The notes beneath the pieces are model-generated. The model saw only the letters and a program-made list of their open reading frames with translations. It did not search any database and had not been told where the DNA came from. A stretch of 64,000 nucleotides of DNA from Brachypodium distachyon (taxonomy: Eukaryota; Streptophyta; Magnoliopsida; Poales; Poaceae), in contig NC_016132.3 of NCBI RefSeq assembly GCF_000005505.3, forward strand, positions 31,386,914-31,450,913. The letters run 5' to 3'. Both the position numbers and the translations under genes were made by a program. This document shows positions 49,289-59,705 of this stretch, piece by piece (the stretch's first letter is position 1; every line of letters starts with the position of its first letter).

Positions 49289-49450
49289 ATGCCACAACAT
49301 CAACAAAAGATGTCAATGCTGTACTTGTGGAGCCTGATCCAAGTTATGATGACACATTAAGCACATGGTTGGGAGAATCACCACTTAGCCTGGAGGAAAG
49401 CCAGAGATGGGTGAAGTCCTCTGATGCTGTAATTCCTTTGATGACTTAAA
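49289..49450 (+). pseudogene. Exon-like segment in Helitron, family unknown
   Basis: After an acceptor-like TGCAG the frame reads DATTSTKDVNAVLVEPDPS then YDDTLSTWLGESPLSLEESQ, ending in a stop or at a possible donor (GATGG/GTGAAG). The composition looks coding, unlike the AT-rich flanks. It is not part of epsilon-COP as I know it. It could be cargo from a second gene. Confidence 0.35.
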
Positions 49451-49554
49451 TTGATTTCATAATTCTATAGATAACCATACTTAAAATATCATCTTATTTA
49501 AGTTTGGAGTTCCGTTCATCTTGGTCAAAATGTAATCAGAGGCTTGTGTTTGCA

Positions 49555-49700
49555 GGCTTCCGTCGTAGAGCGATATAACAGGCTGCTTCCAAAGGTCAGA
49601 ACATCCCAACCCGAGCCTGGGCAAGGTGGGTACAGGCAATTACCTCCAGGGACCCGAACGTTGGGCACATCCAAGAGATCATTCAACTTTACCAAGGGAA
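49555..49700 (+). pseudogene. Second exon-like segment in Helitron, family unknown
   Basis: Follows TTTGCAG at 49548-49554 and reads ASVVERYNRLLPKVRTSQPE with a possible donor at GGGCAAG/GTGGGT. It may belong with the segment at 49289-49450 as exons of one captured gene. The family is not recognised. Confidence 0.35.
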
Positions 49701-50095
49701 TTCTGATGAGTTTTGAGAGTAATCTTACATGCTTTCTGACATACTGTCGTTGTTCATGTTCCCAAAATGATTTAATTATAGAACAGCTGAAAAGACCTGG
49801 CTCTTTTGGTAGGTTTATTTCTTCTCTTTGTTGTTGTTGATGTGTTGAGCTAAGATGGCAATCTGAACTTGAGATGATATATGCCTTGTTGCTTAAATAA
49901 TGGTCCTTTAAGTGAAAGGATTTGATTCCTTTGGACTTCATTTTGCTCTTACATGTATCATTTAATCAGTGAGAGGGTGCATTTAGCATGAAAAATTCCA
50001 TCTAAATAGTTCGACGAAAAACAGTAATAATAAATAACTTAGAGAAATTAAATTAAAAAAGACACGTATTGTAACGCACGTGCAAACTCACTAGT

Positions 50096-51705
50096 TCTGC
50101 AGGTAAGCAAACAAGGTTTTTTATATCAACATCTAATTTCTGCACTATAGTCTCATGGGAGTGGACATACAAGAAGAATTAAGTTCAAAGAGTTGGTCGA
50201 GTTGGTCTAGTTCCTCACAAAAAAGACCTATTCTATCGATGGACATCACATATAATACGTTTTATGGCAAATTAGTTGATTATCAGTGTCGGGATTTTGT
50301 CATCTCCACTGAATTGTCATGTTTGCAGGATTTGGATTGTAGAACTTCAAAGGTATCTCTGACTCATAGTTTACATAGTTTAGCTTTATCAACTACCCAT
50401 ATGATGCCATATGGAACAGTGCCATGACTTTATTTGGTTTCTAGAAACAAAATGTGGAAGACTCTGGTGCACAAACTATTTAAAGTACCATAAAAAAGAA
50501 ATTGGCAAGGGAAATATTTTGCATGCCGAACAATTTGTGGGTGGACTGGCGAGTAATTCTACAATTCATTACTATTGTCAGTATTGTGCAAGTGTTAGCT
50601 GATCTTTAATAGAGCTGCACATGGAGCTGTATCAGTCTATCACATTTTCCTTTACACATGGATGGTCTAGATGCCTTTTAATATATTACCAGCTAAAGTT
50701 TAAGAAATTTGACTCCATGTTTTATAAAAGGAAATTATAAATTTCTAAATGGGGCTAGTACCAAAAGATTGCATCGAGATAAGAACTGACCTCCAAGTGG
50801 GATTTTTCTTCGTGCCAAGCCCCCATATCTAGTCTTATTTGTTCCAGCTGCCCAATATTGAAAGAAAAAGTGATTTTATAATTATAGAAAGACAGAATGT
50901 TTCAAAGCTGCCTGCGTCAACTATAAATTAGATCACACAGCTCATGGCCTCATACAATTTTCGTGGTCCTCTTTCTCACCAAAACTTGAGAATTTGTCCT
51001 TTCCCATATCATAATTATCATTACACCCGTACTCTTACTCTTTGGTGGGCTGGTCTGTCTGTCTTCAGTCTTCTTTCAGTACCTCATCTCAATGAAAGGT
51101 TAATTAGAGAATACAATGTGGAAAGGTAAATTAGAAGATACATGTAACTCACACATACCAAGAGAGAATCAGAGATATACTTCATTGAAAGATAAAACTC
51201 TACATAGCAGCATAAGGTGGAAGCAAATATGTGGCACCGTTCTACAGATAAGCAAAAGAGTGTTACAAACCCTGCAATGAGATAAGCGCCATTCAGGAGG
51301 TGGAGGGCAAGTCTGCAACTGATTTCTCACCTCTCGTACGGGATGAAGGGCACTGAGAACTTTGAATGGTACATACAGTGCCTCCCATTGTAGGTGCTCG
51401 GGAACATTTCTTCAGTTTTAAGTTAATTTGTTCGAATTTTACGCATAACATTACAGGAATGATACAAGAGATCAAATCTAAATCAGTGGTGTCCATTTCA
51501 TTGGGCAAAGGAGTTTGCCTACAAACAACACATTTGCTAATTGCATGGCGAAGAGGAGGTGAAACATGTCATGTTGCTGCCGGTTAACCATAGATAATCT
51601 TCTCAGGTTCAAAATAATTTGGGGCCAATCTTCTTTCACCTAAAGAGAAACTTCCTCATTTTTCTAGACACCTTTACAAGTTACAAGGTAGCTGCGTTGC
51701 TATAA
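50096..51705. other. Intergenic right of the Helitron
   Basis: No supported gene. A splice-like TTTGCAG/GATTTGG...CAAAG/GTATCT piece lies near 50328-50354 but is too short to assign. Confidence 0.4.
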
Positions 51706-51711
51706 TCACTA

Positions 51712-51769
51712 TTCCCTCCGATCCTAAATTTGAACTAAAACAACGACAAGAAATTGGGATCGGAGGGAG
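51712..51769. mobile_element. Short Stowaway MITE remnant
   Basis: Inverted ends TTCCCTCCGATCC and GGATCGGAGGGAG surround only about 32 bp, with the same core (TTTGAACTAAAACAACGACAA) as the elements at 34419 and 60070. Confidence 0.7.
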
Positions 51770-51858
51770 ACAAACCAACTCCTATGTCCTTGAAATTTTA
51801 CTGTAGTTCGGAGGGAGTACAAACCAACTCCTATGTCCTTGAAATTTTACTGTAGTTC
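51762..51858. repeat. 48-bp direct duplication
   Basis: GGAGGGAG followed by ACAAACCAACTCCTATGTCC and TTGAAATTTTACTGTAGTTC appears twice in tandem, with period 48 bp, starting inside the right end of the MITE. The copies are nearly identical, so the event is recent relative to the MITE. Confidence 0.85.
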
Positions 51859-51859
51859 A

Positions 51860-53700
51860 AGCAAAGCAAACCCAGGACATCACTGAATAGAATCAAGAGT
51901 CTCCAGATCAAGAGACGGTAACCACGTTACTCTCTGACGCTCCAACAAAATAAGGAAATTATTATGACTCGTCGCCCCCATCCCCAATAAGGACAGAACT
52001 ACCAGAAATCACAGAATTGTGCTACTTTTGACCATCAAAGATCAGTAACAAACGAAGAACCCTAGGTTGATTGGAACATGAGGCATACAATCCATCGCCA
52101 CTATTCTGTTACTGCCGAAATTGCTCCTCGCGATTAGAAGCGGACACAGAAATAGTAAAATCACGAACAAATATTGGGGGTTCGGGAAGACGGTACGGAC
52201 CCTCGAAGTGTATATCCTTCATCATCTCTGGCGTGGGGCAGGCCAACTCTGAGCCTCTCTTCTCCATAGGCAACGGCGTCGGGCGTCGTTCGCTCGCTGT
52301 GCCACCGCAGCGGCGGGCTTTCCACGACCACGGACGATGGCGGGAGCAGCAACCGAGGCATCGGCGACGGCGGCGGGCCGCAGTGAGGACACAAAGGCTG
52401 TTTCGCGGCAGGGAGGAGACAGCGGCTGCGCCGCGGCATGGAGGCGACGCCTCCCCAATAACCCACCGGGGCCAGCAGTAACCAATGGCGGAGCACGCGG
52501 TCCGGCCTCCTCGGCTCCTCGCCATGCGGTCGATTGCGATGGAAGCGGAGAGTCGGACGTCCCAGTGGCCCAGTCGGCCCACAGCTTGGACAGGCAGCCC
52601 ACGAGACCCGATCAACGACAGGCCTTTGATTTTTCTTCCGGAGCAGCTGCCCACAGGACCAAAGCCCATGCGTGGACGGCCGGATTTCCCTCGCCCAGGC
52701 GCCCGATCGGACGGCCGAGAAGGCTGATGGCGTGAGAGGTCTCTCGGTGTGTCCAGTTTTACTGTCCTAAATGGCATTGGTAGAAAAGCCTTATATCCAA
52801 TGACATTTGTGGAAAGCTCTTAAATTCAATGACACTAAACATTTTTTACACATAGATACATCCGTATTTGGGTAAATTTGAGACAAGTAATACCGGTCGG
52901 AGGGAGTAGTATTGGTGAAAAGCTCTTTAAATCCAATATCATTAGTCAAGCTCTTAAATCCAATATCATTAGCGAAAAGGCCTTCGTAAGGAGACCGATG
53001 ATAGCTCCATGGACAAGACAGATAGGAGCTAGCTAGGTTTGGTTCTTTTTGTCAATGCTACTGGACTTAAGCCCTTTCGGCCAATGCAGATGTCCGAAAG
53101 GGTGGCGGCAAGTGCGAAGTGGCACTTTTCAGACTTTTCTCCATGTCATTTTTGACATTCCGTTTTAGAAGGGGCTATTTTTGTCAATTCTGTTAGCCAT
53201 GGGGCCAAAAGAGCAAAAACTTTTGTTCTCTCTACGTAGGGTACCGATCAGGAAAGGAGAATAAAGAATGAAAAAATAAAAAACGCAATAAAAAGATGGG
53301 AGAATAGAACTGATCTGGGGAGGAATCAACAGAAAAAAAAGAGGCAAAAAACTCTAAATCTAGCCGTTAGCAGAATTATGGTTGGTGATTTTTCTGATTT
53401 GGGGATTTTTTTCTACTCCGCATTATTAGTTTAGGTTTTTGATATGCGGAGAAGAACAGCCAGATAGGGCATATGGGATCTCCAATTGCCGTTGGAGAAT
53501 CGAACAGTTCAATCATTTGCGTGAAGATGTGGACGGTTGGGCCTTTGGGCCTGGTTCTGTAATCAGCACGAGAAGTTGAGATTCGGAAGCATTTTTGTTC
53601 ATTTAGTCCGAATGGACACGTGGCAGCAACATGGAACTCGTGGAAATTTTGCAAAAAAGCCCATCTGACCGGAACAATTTGTATAATTTAATCGCTTCCC
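51860..53700. other. Intergenic with a GC-rich block and a half MITE
   Basis: A GC-rich block at 52190-52740 has overlapping frames on both strands without a recognised domain. At about 52840-52907 the text runs into GGTCGGAGGGAGTA, the right half of a Stowaway element. No gene is supported. Confidence 0.4.
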
Positions 53701-53784
53701 GATATTCCTCAATAAAAATCGATCAATCATTCAAACTCCATCCCCATGGAACGAATCCATCGAGCTCGAGCTATGTCGCGTACG

Positions 53785-53950
53785 GCCCGTGGCGAAATCG
53801 GCGCGCGCCGTGCAGAGCTTTAGGAGGGAGGTGAAGCTGCGAAGCACGGGGCCGGAGCCGGACGCGGGGAAGGGGAGGCGGACATTGGCGAAGGCGCCGA
53901 GCACGTCCCGCAGGTCGGAACGCGCGTGGTGGTCGTCGGAAATGACAACA
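53785..53950 (-). pseudogene. Pentatricopeptide repeat (PPR) protein N-terminal fragment
   Basis: The minus strand reads VLRSFTSLLKLCTARADFAT then GR, a sequence typical of the first PPR motif near the N-terminus of plant PLS-class PPR proteins (FTSLLKLC..R.DL..GR..H). Upstream text DDHHARSDLRDVLGAFANV may be its leader. Similarity ends straight after GRTRH, and no further PPR motifs follow, so only a relic is left. The assignment is by motif resemblance. Confidence 0.45.
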
Positions 53951-54517
53951 AAGAGCTCGCGGCCGAACACAACATTTTAAATGACCGCAAGGGAGTTTCA
54001 GCCAGAAAACACAAACTGTTAGGCCAACTAAACAGGACACATGTCAACACCTGTTTGGTTTGGACCTCCAATCAATCCAAATTTCAACTTCTAGGACTAG
54101 TTTTGCTCACTTTGCAACTTGTTGGACTAAATGCTCACACATCTCAAGTTGTTGGGCTACCAGTGCAATTACCTCTCTCTCAAACCTCCACCACGGAAGA
54201 AACTAGAGGACAAAGCCTCACATGTCGGTGGGGGAACATCGTGTGGTTGGAGGGTCATGAGGTTTTACACTTCAAAGATGAGAAGAATGTTTTCAGAGAA
54301 CCTTAACAAAAGCACAATAATTTGTACCTTTTCATTTGTTCATGTGCTCTCCTTTTAAAGCTGGCAATTTCTGCAAAAAAAAAGGTTGAAAGTGCTCAAG
54401 TGTGAAAATTCCCACCAAATCGGCCTGAGCGGCACTTATTGGCTCCCGTGTGCAGATTTGTACTGAAGTGATGGTGCAGGGCAAGTTATTGGTTTTCGAT
54501 GTAGGCTTTGCAACTAA

Positions 54518-54905
54518 GAGCAACTCCAATGAGATCTCCTATATTTTGTTCTCATTTGGGGGAGAACGTCGATACGTGTCCGTCCTCATCACCCAACCAT
54601 ATCCCCAAAATTGCTCTCCCAAATTAGTTTTTTCTTTTCTTTATCATTTCCCCTCTCCTTTTTACCTTTTTTTTTTCCTTTTCCCATCTGTTGTGGGGCC
54701 GGGGCAGACAAAAGAGAGTACCGGAAAATGCCCGGACACCCCAACCTTCCCAAATTTGGGGCAAGTTTGGGGGATGTGTCCGGACAAACATGACATTTTT
54801 TTTTTCGTTTAGGAGATGCCATTGGGAAATGATTTTGGGGGCAAAATGTCCATATCCCCCAAATAGGACATTTGGAATAACCGGGGGATGCCATTGAAGA
54901 TGCTC
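54518..54905. mobile_element. Tourist/Harbinger-like MITE
   Basis: Ends GAGCAACTCCAATG and CATTGAAGATGCTC are inverted repeats with few mismatches, flanked by TAA on both sides (54515-54517, 54906-54908). Internal complementary arms include TTTGGGGGA/TCCCCCAAA-type runs. Length is 388 bp. Confidence 0.75.
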
Positions 54906-54909
54906 TAAT

Positions 54910-57420
54910 GTACTAAACTGTACACCTCTACCAAGTTTGTGCACTCATTGTGCATTTCTCTTTTGGTGTTATCTTACAAAAAAAATACGTGTGTTTCTTA
55001 CTTTTAGTCAATTAACGTTATAGAAATAAATTAAAATTTGCTCTTTTTTTACAACCTTTGCACATCAACTTTTATGACCAAATTCAATCAAACCGATGTC
55101 TATCGATCCTCCTAAGATTGTGAGACTAAACTTGAACACATGCTATATGCAACGAAATGAGCCTCTGAGGTTTTCAAAAATTAATTTAATAGACCATGCT
55201 CATAAAACGCAACATCTCGTGAATTTCTATACATGAAATCGTTGAAGAATTCTCTTGTCCCCGCAAAAACAAACATTTAATAAAAATGGAGGAAGAATCA
55301 TTGAATAATTACTCCGTGGATATATACTTCAACATTAATTTTGTGCAAATATGCACAAGAAAGATCATGTCATTAATGGCTGAATGATCATGTCTAATTA
55401 CTGCTGGCCATGAAAGGGTTAGATCTGTTAACAAGAGTTGACCACCATCTCGCCCCGGCCGCTTATGCGAGGATCTGGTACGCCGTGGAAACCGGATTAT
55501 TGCTGCTGATCATGAGAAAGATTCTTACGATCAGCAACCAAGTAGCTTATCTAATGTAATACCACCACCTTATCTGACATGCACAATAGTCTGCGGAATA
55601 GAGCCATATGGCTGACCAAGTGATCACTAGTAGTATCATGGGCCGTATAGTAGGACATACAAATTGTCTTCATTTTCTTTTCTCACCTGGAAATTACAAA
55701 GACTAGGATCCTTGACCACTCGTATTAACGAGAAGTCAGGGTGCCGCCCGCAAGCATGTAGATTCTGACTACACAGCGAGAAGCGCAGAGCTCAGAGAAC
55801 CAATCCAATGCTCTGTTCATACGGAATCTTAACAAGTGGTTACCTTTCTGGATCTCATCACTTATCACTTTCGTCTGGAAATGACACCAATTTTAAATCC
55901 TGTAAATATTTGATCTACTGCACAGATCTAATCATTCTGAAAGTTATCCAGTTGACCAGTTCCCCATAGTTCACGGGTCCTACACGTTTCTAGATTGTTT
56001 AATTGCATCTACGTAACACAATGTAAGACCCAAGTATTGGTTGACTTGCAGGAGGTTTATAACGTAGGGGTGTGTTTGGTACTCGCTCTCATCTTTGCAA
56101 TGCCTATTTTCTCGTGAAATAATATGCTGACCCTAGACATATTGAGAGCATACAACAGCTCGGTGTTTTGTGGCAGGAGTCAACACCGGTTTTGCCTGTA
56201 CAACACTAGGAGACCAGCCCGACACGTCATGAGTCATAATCGCACACTAAGATACAACCTACAAACCACACATATATGAAGGTGACCAAGGCTCCATTAG
56301 AAGAGTAGAAGCAACTAGAGAACCCCAGTGGTCTATTGCAGCGACAAACTTGTCAGTGATAAGCACGGTTACTTTAAGGGCCAGACCTATATAAGGATAT
56401 GCTAGCTAGAGATGCTCGCTCTAAGCTTGCTGGTAAGTTGGCCCCCTCGACGTCGCAAACATAGTTGACCCCTGGGGGGTCTCAACGTAACCAGACCCCA
56501 GCTAGGAGTGCGCCAAAGGCTCATGCTCAGGGACTTCCAACAGAACGGCAAACCCTCACGGCATAACCCCTTTTACATTGATCATGAGTCAAAGGAGTCG
56601 GAAGCGGAGCTTGGGGGGTTCCCTTAGTGGTGAACGGGGGCTTCCTCGGGAGGATGTGGCCCTCCATGCAGCGTCTCTTTACCAGGACAAGGCTTAGGCG
56701 ATAACACAAAACCCCAGTCCGCCTTGTTGGCCCACACGGGGCGGGGCTATCGCGCACGCTGCGTCGTGCCCCACTTCTCACGCCTCCTAGGAGTGATGAT
56801 GGCGAGGTCTCGATGGATCTCATATTTACCATGGCGGTCAACTAGTGATATTTACTTGTCATGATGTTTAAAAACATAGTGGTGATATATTTACCATCTG
56901 GCGGTGCAACCGTACTTACTAGGCTGATGCTTAATTGTTACGGTCATAACAACTTCTTGGAAAGTACGGTGGTAATTCACGCAATATGGTCTGTTACAGT
57001 AACAACGTATATGCAAGTAGAGACGAGTTTTGAAGCCCTCGTAGATACAAAGCTAACATAAAGGCCCATTATGAGTCGAGCAGACGGTTTGAGCTACCAA
57101 ACATTTGTTCCGAAATAAAAAATTTCTTTTTTTCTTTCTAGAATACAACTTTGTCTTTTTTTATGCACCTAGCAGTTCTCTCGTTTCTTTGCATGTGGTC
57201 GATCTTAGCAAAATCTAAACTTGCATGCATGCAGCTCATATATAGCTCATGCCTTCCCCTAGCAAAACATACGGGGACAACATGCAAATCAACCATGCAT
57301 AGTACGTCGTGTCCCACAAATCTGGAGGACCAAGAGAGGAAAACTAGATAAAAACCAGTGGACACGATGAGCTACACGACCAGAGGCCAACCGCCATTCC
57401 CGACGCCGGTCGTGGACACC
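54910..57420. other. Intergenic, no gene seen
   Basis: About 2.5 kb with only short frames and no recognised domain; GC rises at 56430-56830 without coding support. The last 140 bp before 57561 hold the probable promoter of the PMEI-type gene, with TATA-like ACTATAAG at about 57434-57441. Confidence 0.4.
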
Positions 57421-57560
57421 CCCTCTAACTATAACTATAAGAGCCCATGGTGGCCGTCCTAGCCTATCTCACAACTCTCTCCTTGCCTTCCCCGCGCCGC
57501 TCCATGTAATTAGCGGCCAGGCATCACCGACAAAACCCCAACACAATAAAAAAAACCACC

Positions 57561-58130
57561 ATGGGGCCCCGGCCAGCCAACGCGCAGCAGCGCCTGGGCT
57601 TCGTCGTGGCCGCGGCGGCGTTGTTGTCCGCCGCCAGCCTTCTCCCTCTCGCGTCCGCGAAGGGCAAAGGCGGCGGGCACGGGGTGAACCCACAGGTGGC
57701 CGGCATCTGCTCCCACACCCCGTTCCCGAACGTGTGCAAGTGCACGGCGGGGCGGCACGCGGCCAAGTACCCGGTGATCGACGCCCAGGCGGTGCTCAAC
57801 ATGCAGGTGGACGCGTTCGCCCGGCGGACGGCGCAGGCGCGGAAGCACGTGGCCAAGTCGTCCCGCAAGGGCACCCCGGCGCAGACGCAGGCGCTGAGCT
57901 TCTGCGACACCATGTACATGAACACCCAGGACACCATCGGGGCGGCGCAGCGGGCCATCTCCTTCAAGGACAAGGGCACGGCCAAGATCATGCTCCAGCT
58001 CGCCGTGCAGGACTTCCAGTCGTGCGACCGGCCGTTCCAGCTCGCCGCCATACCAAACCCCATGTTGAAGTACGACCAGCAGCTCAACCAGATGGCCAAC
58101 AACTGCATGGCGCTGGCCAACATGATGTGA
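57561..58130 (+). CDS. Plant invertase/pectin methylesterase inhibitor (PMEI) domain protein
   Basis: A single exon encodes 189 aa. Residues 12-33 form a hydrophobic signal peptide, so the protein is expected in the apoplast. Six Cys follow at 50, 59, 61, 115, 155 and 182. The ICSHTPFPNVC block (C50-C59) and the C115/C155 pair match the two disulfides of the PMEI/invertase inhibitor four-helix bundle. The C-terminal NPMLKYDQQLNQMANNCMAL block is also typical. Family members bind and inhibit either pectin methylesterase or acid invertase; which one cannot be told from sequence. Length fits the family. GC-rich coding and the absence of introns are usual for monocot members. An alpha-expansin gene lies convergent 1.6 kb downstream. 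The start is the first ATG after an AATAAAAAAAACCACC leader. Confidence 0.93.
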   Translation: MGPRPANAQQRLGFVVAAAALLSAASLLPLASAKGKGGGHGVNPQVAGICSHTPFPNVCKCTAGRHAAKYPVIDAQAVLNMQVDAFARRTAQARKHVAKSSRKGTPAQTQALSFCDTMYMNTQDTIGAAQRAISFKDKGTAKIMLQLAVQDFQSCDRPFQLAAIPNPMLKYDQQLNQMANNCMALANMM

Positions 58131-58139
58131 TGTGATTAT

Positions 58140-58204
58140 CCCAAGGCTAATGCATGGATGGATATTTGGCCATGGTGGCATCCCAAAGCTAATGCATGCG
58201 TGGA
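58140..58204 (+). repeat. Short direct repeat in the 3' region of the PMEI-type gene
   Basis: CCCAA(G/A)GCTAATGCATG followed by a TGGA stretch appears twice, about 42 bp apart, just after the stop codon. Confidence 0.7.
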
Positions 58205-58209
58205 TTATA

Positions 58210-59000
58210 TGCAAGGACTCGAGTTTTTCTATTCTGTTATTGCAGAAGATCGATATCGTTTACTATTATTTGTACGTTTTTTTCTTCTTCACAAAGTTTA
58301 TATTCGAGTATATGTAACACCAGCGTGATGGCTTGCGCATTTGCGCGTCTAGCTTCTTAATTTGTTGTTAAAAGTATAACTATTATTTGAAATATTATTA
58401 CTTACATGCATGTTTCCAACATAACATCGTACTTATTTAAAGCCTATATATTTAAGCAACATTTCAAGGAGTTAGACAAATCATTTCGAGGACCTTACGA
58501 GGCTGACAGCATTATGGGACGCCCTCTCCACCCCGTGGCCGGGTTCGATTCGGCTCGGAAGGTGATAAACAAGCATGAAGTGGATTGAAGGTTCGATTCG
58601 CCCTCTCAACGGACGACGTCCCTTTATCACCACATGAAGTGGATTGAAGGTGGTGTAGCGCCGGCTGGAAGCAAGACGGTATGGGACGTTTCCTGCTTCC
58701 AGCATCTACTCCGATGGTATCTGACTAGCGAGATGTCGTCGGTCGACTGGAGGACTGATGACAGTGACGACTTTCACGACAAGTACGTGCGCACTGGAAA
58801 CACAAGATCCAATAGTATGAAATGTTAACTTATGATTTGTGTAGGAGTTGTGTAACTTTTGTTCGTTTCGGTCACCTTTGCAGGGTTTGTGATAGGTTAG
58901 TGGAGTTATCGCAGTGAGGAAGACCGCCTTGGTTTTTTTTTTTCTGTTGGTGATCAGACTTGTTTTTTTTTTCTGTTGGTGATCAAACTTCTTCGACATT
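58210..59000. other. Intergenic, short duplications only
   Basis: CATGAAGTGGATTGAAGGT occurs at 58574 and 58633, and a T-run plus CTGTTGGTGATCA segment is doubled near 58931-58990. No gene is supported. Confidence 0.45.
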
Positions 59001-59002
59001 AA

Positions 59003-59304
59003 GGGCCTCTTTGATTCATAGGATTGGAAAAGTAAAGGAATATGAAAAATTTAGGATTGCAATGTCATGTCCACTTGAGCCCTATATGATTTTGTTTGCA
59101 TCAAAGTTTCTTTGATTGGACCAAAGAATTTCTTCCAAGAGGTTGGAGTGGATATAAATTTTCCTATGAAATATAGTACAAATGAATTTTTAGGAAAAAT
59201 TCCTATAGGATTTAATCTCATGAATCAACGACAACATAGGAAACATTTCTAAAGATTTCAAGCCTTCAAAAATTCCTATGAAAATCTTTGAATCAAAGGA
59301 GCCC
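59003..59304. mobile_element. Tourist/Harbinger MITE
   Basis: Ends GGGCCTCTTTGATTCATAGG and complementary GAATCAAAGGAGCCC, with TAA duplicated at 59000-59002 and 59305-59307. It is 302 bp, of the same family as 5297-5620. Confidence 0.9.
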
Positions 59305-59705
59305 TAACGTTGTCTGAACTTGACACTATTGAATACTGAATAGTATATGTCAAAATTGATAATGGATAATAAAAATATATATGTGCTGAGTTGACTGCAT
59401 AGCGGGCTTGTGGGGTACCAAGCCGCTGACTAGGCAATACAAATGCAGCTACGACTACAGGTATCCATGCAGGATCGAGCAGAAAGAGCTAAGTAGGACA
59501 AAATTCTTACAGTTAAGAAGCGCTGCTCCGATTGCCTCTCAACAACGATGCAGTGATGTATCTACTAGCTATAGGTAGAGTGGGCACATCATTAACCTTA
59601 AATTCACCGTAAGATCAATTATACTAAGTAATTGTTCGATCTAGCGGTACCGAATTCTTATTGCCGCGCGTACGTACGTGCCGATGGATGGATTGAGCTA
59701 GCTAG

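Larger units (their letters stand above)
46522..50094 (+). mobile_element. Non-autonomous Helitron carrying gene fragments
   Basis: The left end reads TCTCTACTACTTATAAAGG, the common grass Helitron 5' terminus starting with TC, preceded by A at 46521. The right end has a hairpin, CACGTATTGTAACGCACGTG (50063-50082), 12 nt before the terminal CTAG, followed by T at 50095. Insertion between A and T without duplication is the Helitron rule, and the hairpin resembles the GCAACGCACG-type loop of grass Helitrons. No Rep/helicase gene lies inside its 3573 bp, so it would depend on an autonomous partner. Its cargo includes an epsilon-COP gene fragment in the same orientation and other exon-like pieces. 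Whether both ends belong to one element rests on orientation and spacing. Confidence 0.65.

Noticed and set aside
52109..52777. 222-codon minus-strand open frame
   Set aside because: It lies in a GC-rich block with equally long frames on the plus strand, is Arg/Pro/Ser-rich and shows no domain. A gene cannot be supported.
57510..58214. Minus-strand open frames opposite the PMEI-type gene
   Set aside because: They are antisense shadows of a GC-rich coding exon; the plus-strand frame has a signal peptide and the conserved cysteines.
58486..58570. tRNA-like GGTTCGATTC near 58545
   Set aside because: The flanks do not fold into a cloverleaf with an acceptor stem and anticodon arm.
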